Of a DNA stretch of 32,500 bases, positions 29,505-32,500 are shown one piece after another (positions within the stretch are counted from its first letter, which is position 1; each line of letters opens with the position of its first letter). Location: assembly GCA_964020155.1 (NCBI GenBank), contig OZ026550.1, forward strand, positions 2,113,852-2,146,351. The letters are read 5' to 3'. The position numbers and the translations under genes were made by a program. The notes under the pieces are model-generated. The model did not search any database. It was not told the origin of the DNA and worked only from the letters and a program-made list of their open reading frames with translations. Source of the DNA: Chondrilla cf. caribensis. Its lineage: Eukaryota > Porifera > Demospongiae > Chondrillida > Chondrillidae.

Positions 29505-30632
29505 CAAGCACAATGGAGTGAAAGATTTTAGATATCAAAAAGTTCAGAAAAAGATATAGAATTTTATTACATCATAGACATTGCTCAATATAGCCGGCTA
29601 ATTGAGTAAGCACACCTAAAATTGTACCCACCCGTGCAATTTTTTTTTTTTTTTCATATGACACACATCATTATTCAAATCGGAGACTAACTGTTACAAT
29701 GTAATACAAAATAGACCACAGCATCGGACACAGAGGTTAAGGCAACTGACACATAATGTCATTTGATGCTATCCCTGGCAAGGCAGGGGAGAAAAATATG
29801 GCTGGCAATCTCATGCAATGCATCATTTATAGTAGGCAGTAGTTCCCCAATTCATGTGGGGTTCACCATTTTTACCACTATCAATCTTCACTACAGACAG
29901 CCATTTTTTAGTATTCTTTACTCCTACTGGTCACACTTCCGTTCATCATATTCATTATAATTGCAGGCAATCTTCATCCCTTCTTGATCTTTGCGATATT
30001 ACACTCTACTTTATCCTCTTGTGCCACATGCCATTCCGCACCGAAATAAAATGAAGGTCGGATGGGTCTGGGTTATGTCAAACTAAATTGGGTATCGAAC
30101 AAAAACTCTAAATTCTACAGTTCCTAAGCTCTCTTTTGATACCAAGAGCAGTGTATTCGGATGATCGGTTTGAGCTATGAAATATTTTTGTTTTGGTTTT
30201 TCCATTTTTGGTATGCACAGAGGGATAATAATATAAGGCTTCAGTAGACTTCACTACTTGTATATATGTCTACCTTTTCATAGGTATATGTGTCAGTTAT
30301 TATCTAGTCTTTTGGTGTATGTGTTATCTTTGACACTTCAATTAATTATTGTTGAAAGATATATAATCCGAAAACAATTACTGTAGCAGTTCATTCGATT
30401 TAGTTCAACTCAGATATTATCTAGTGTCACATTTCAACTACATACTTATAGATCATTCGGAATTATCATACTTATTATCTTATCTCTGTTTCACTAATTA
30501 AACTGATTTCAACAATAATATTATTGCATTACTAGTAGAAAATTAATTGTAACTTCAATTGAATTTGCTTCTTAATATGAGATCCAGTGTTTATAAATTT
30601 GTTCATAATCCTCACATTTCCTATGGTTATGG
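29503..30632. other. B/C unit junction and 3' flank of collagen C
   Basis: 29503-29940 repeats the right end of unit A. 29941-30632 repeats 22501-22867 plus 23168-23472 without the SINE. Unit C runs on to the window end. No gene is seen. Confidence 0.55.
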
Positions 30633-31879
30633 CTATCCAGTCGGTGGTTGCACTGTGGGGCTTGGTTTTATTCCCGTTTTTGTCCCTGGTTCTGGTGGAT
30701 TAGTTGTTGTTTCAGGGATGGGATCACATGGTTGGAGACATATATCTCCTTTTGGTCCTCTTTCACCTTGTGGTCCTTGTGGTCCTGGAGGTCCTTGGGG
30801 TCCTATGTCTCCTGTTGGTCCTCTTTCTCCTTGTGGTCCTGTCTCTCCTGTGTCTCCTTTCAGTCCTGGTTCACCGTTCTGTCCATTATTTCCAGTCTGT
30901 CCAGTTTCTCCACGTTCACCTTTCTGTCCAATATTTCCAGTCTGTCCGGTTTCTCCACGTTCACCTTTAGTTCCATTAACTCCTTGTGATCCTGGCTCTC
31001 CTTTTTCACCCTTAATTCCATTGAGCCCTGAAACTCCTGCTGGTCCATTCAATCCCTTCATTCCTGGTTCACCTTTCTGTCCATTATTTCCAGTCCGACC
31101 GGTTTCTCCACGTTCACCTTTTGTTCCGTTAACTCCTTGTGGTCCTGGCTCTCCTTTTTCACCCTTAGTTCCATTGAGCCCTGAAACTCCTGCCGGTCCA
31201 TTCAATCCCTTCATTCCTGGTTCACCTTTTTGCCCAATATTTCCAGTCTGTCCAGTTTCTCCACGTTCACCTTTTGTTCCGTTAACTCCTTGTGGTCCTG
31301 GCTCTCCTTTTTCACCCTTAGTTCCATTGAGCCCTGAAACTCCTGCCGGTCCATTCAATCCCTTCATTCCTGGTTCACCTTTTTGCCCAATATTTCCAGT
31401 CTGTCCAGTTTCTCCACGTTCACCTTTAGTTCCGTTAACTCCTTGTGGTCCTGGCTCTCCTTTTTCACCCTTAGTTCCATTGAGCCCTGAAACTCCTGCT
31501 GGTCCTTTCAATCCCTTCATTCCTGGTTCACCTTTCTGTCCATTATTACCAGTCTGTCCGGTTTCTCCACGTTCACCTTTTGTTCCATTAACTCCTTTTG
31601 GTCCTGGCTCTCCTTTTTCACCCTTAGTTCCATTGACTCCTGCCGGTCCTTTCAATCCCTTTGTTCCTGGTTCACCTTTCTGTCCAGCCGTTCCTTGAAG
31701 TCCTGTATCTCCCTTTTCACTCTTCTCACCATTTGTTCCATTCGCCCCATTTGCTCCTTTTTTGCCTTGTTTTCCACGCGGTCCCTTTTCACCTTTTGAT
31801 CCAGGTGAACAAATGCAAGATTGAGGTGTTGGAGATACAGTGTCTCCACGTCTCATTCTTTGGAGAGGTTTGTCAAATT
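30633..31879 (-). CDS. Collagen-like protein C, exon 2 (longest helix; exon 1 outside window)
   Basis: The minus-strand exon from the acceptor CTTCAACAG|AATTTG (31879) to the stop at 30633 encodes 415 residues after the shared phase-1 codon. The linker has RRGD, the N-terminal knot is CICSPG, the C-terminal motif is KGDICLQPC, and the Pro/Thr tail is kept. The helix has about 118 triplets. Its middle is a tandem array of a 51-residue (17-triplet) unit. One Gly-to-Ser change (GEKSEKG) breaks the pattern near the N-terminal end. Compared with A it lacks the RGD next to the C-terminal cysteines. The anchor/coiled-coil exon should lie beyond 32500 if the order of A and B holds; the intron start matches that of A. 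Confidence 0.85.
30960..31640 (-). repeat. 153-bp coding minisatellite in collagen C
   Basis: The marker CCATTGA recurs at 31018, 31171, 31324, 31477 and 31630, exactly 153 bp apart. Each unit encodes 17 Gly-X-Y triplets with two Asn-Gly-Thr sequons. The central units are nearly identical (changes such as PQG/SQG, QTG/RTG and NIG/NNG), which points to recent expansion or conversion. Units A and B hold single, diverged equivalents. Confidence 0.95.
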
Positions 31880-31899
31880 CTGTTGAAGACAAGTAAATT

Positions 31900-32119
31900 A
31901 TTTATGCGACACCTGTGTCCTAATTATAATAATAATGGTGATAGCAGTTTATTATTAATTCATATTATTAATTATCTATTTCAAAAATGATAGTTATGTA
32001 GGACAGTTAGGTAAATCTGCCTAAATATATTTCTATAGTACAGGTGCAGGAATTTCTTTTTGGTCAAGGGGTAACAATTTGCATTCCAAAAATTCAGTCA
32101 GTAAATTACATTATGTATT
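31900..32119. other. Collagen C intron, 3' part
   Basis: Aligns with 16250-16500 of unit A (shared TAGCAGTT, TTATGTAGGAC, TAGTACAGGT and CAGGAATTTC). Non-coding. Confidence 0.6.
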
Positions 32120-32453
32120 ACAAACTCTATTAGTTATCTTCATTCCTGCATGTAGTCTAATCATTAATACCAATTAGACTAGATGTAGAAATGAAGGTAA
32201 CAAACAGAATTAGTAATACATCAATGCACTTAATCCACACAGCTGTGTGGTCTCACTGGTGTGAGACGGCATTTAGCAGTACCACTGGTGCAGTATAAAA
32301 GGAGATTTGGGAGGGCACTGGTTGCTGTGGTGGCTTTGTGGCTCAGTGGTTATGGAGGCTACAGTCAGACACTCTGGGTTCGAGTCCCACAGGTGCTGGT
32401 TTTACTCTTTTCTCCTTTCTCCTCCAGCAGGTTGGATTCCAATTAAACTCCCA
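32120..32453 (+). mobile_element. Composite tRNA-related SINE with 18-bp TSD, unit C only
   Basis: Flanked by perfect 18-bp direct repeats TAAATTACATTATGTATT at 32102-32119 and 32454-32471; unit A has the empty site (about 16462-16480). Inside, in order: a hairpin with arms of about 28 bp (32134-32161 and 32173-32200), a perfect 16-bp palindrome CCACACAGCTGTGTGG (32235-32250), a hairpin TCTCAC/GTGAGA (32251-32266), TATAAAAGG (32294-32302), and a tRNA-like segment with A-box TGGCTCAGTGG (32339-32349) and B-box GGTTCGAGTCC (32377-32387). No poly(A) tail is present; the 3' end reads AATTAAACTCCCAT. The tRNA stems pair poorly, so it is not a functional tRNA gene. Confidence 0.85.
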
Positions 32454-32500
32454 TAAATTACATTATGTATTGTGTACACACGTTTCTCATACTATAATGA

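Larger units (their letters stand above)
22501..29940. repeat. Large tandem unit B (about 7.4 kb)
   Basis: Collinear with unit A. Relative to A it has a deletion in the collagen intron, an inverted duplication at 24238-24717, a SINE at 22868-23167, a longer CA array and an extra insertion at about 27690-27999. It lacks the insertion at 19335-19845. Confidence 0.9.

Noticed and set aside
32320..32400. Functional tRNA gene
   Set aside because: A and B boxes are good, but the acceptor and anticodon stems do not pair well, and the segment lies inside a mobile element with its own TSD.

Overview
The window is eukaryotic and looks like the AT-rich genome of an early-branching animal, most likely a demosponge. 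This is inferred from short collagen genes with few introns, a lineage-type tyrosine-kinase-like kinase family, an NBR1-like autophagy receptor, many CA/TG microsatellites and tRNA-derived SINEs. I cannot name the species from sequence alone.

Layout. 1-3900: a partial ankyrin-repeat gene (474-1431) and the 3' end of an NBR1-like selective-autophagy receptor (1867-2871: LIR motifs, amphipathic helix, UBA domain), flanked by two direct copies of one tRNA-derived SINE. 3900-5800: mostly non-coding, with a seven-copy 30-bp minisatellite. 5793-6460: a frameshifted protein kinase pseudogene. 6832-6946: a fragment copied from the next gene. 7619-8482: an intact single-exon histamine N-methyltransferase-like gene with a visible CRE/TATA promoter. 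8500-11080: non-coding, with a long TG microsatellite and an orphan basic-tail ORF. 11324-11716: a TATA-driven ORF holding only a kinase N-lobe, paralogous to the pseudogene. 12125-13276: a kelch beta-propeller gene that may be, or once was, the 3' half of the same transcription unit.

14.1 kb to the end: a tandem array of three large repeat units (A about 14092-22500, B about 22501-29940, C 29941 onward). Each carries a minus-strand, two-exon collagen-like gene. Exon 1 encodes a hydrophobic signal or anchor segment plus a coiled coil. Exon 2 encodes a linker, a Cys-x-Cys, a Gly-X-Y helix, a Cys-x-x-x-Cys and a Pro/Thr-rich tail. C lacks exon 1 because the window ends. The helices differ in length (about 105, 60 and 118 triplets) through in-frame internal repeats, including a 153-bp coding minisatellite in C. 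The paralogs also differ in RGD motifs and in glycine substitutions.

Comparing the three units dates several insertions. A SINE with poly(T) at its left end is present only in B. A 334-bp tRNA-related element with an 18-bp perfect target-site duplication is present only in C. An inverted duplication with arms of about 185 bp lies in the B intron. An 85-bp MITE-like element with 24-bp terminal inverted repeats and 9-bp flanking repeats is complete only in A.

The strongest candidates for something undescribed are the rapidly diversifying collagen array, whose triple helices are studded with Asn-Gly-Thr sequons, and the composite hairpin/TATA/tRNA-like mobile element at the right end.
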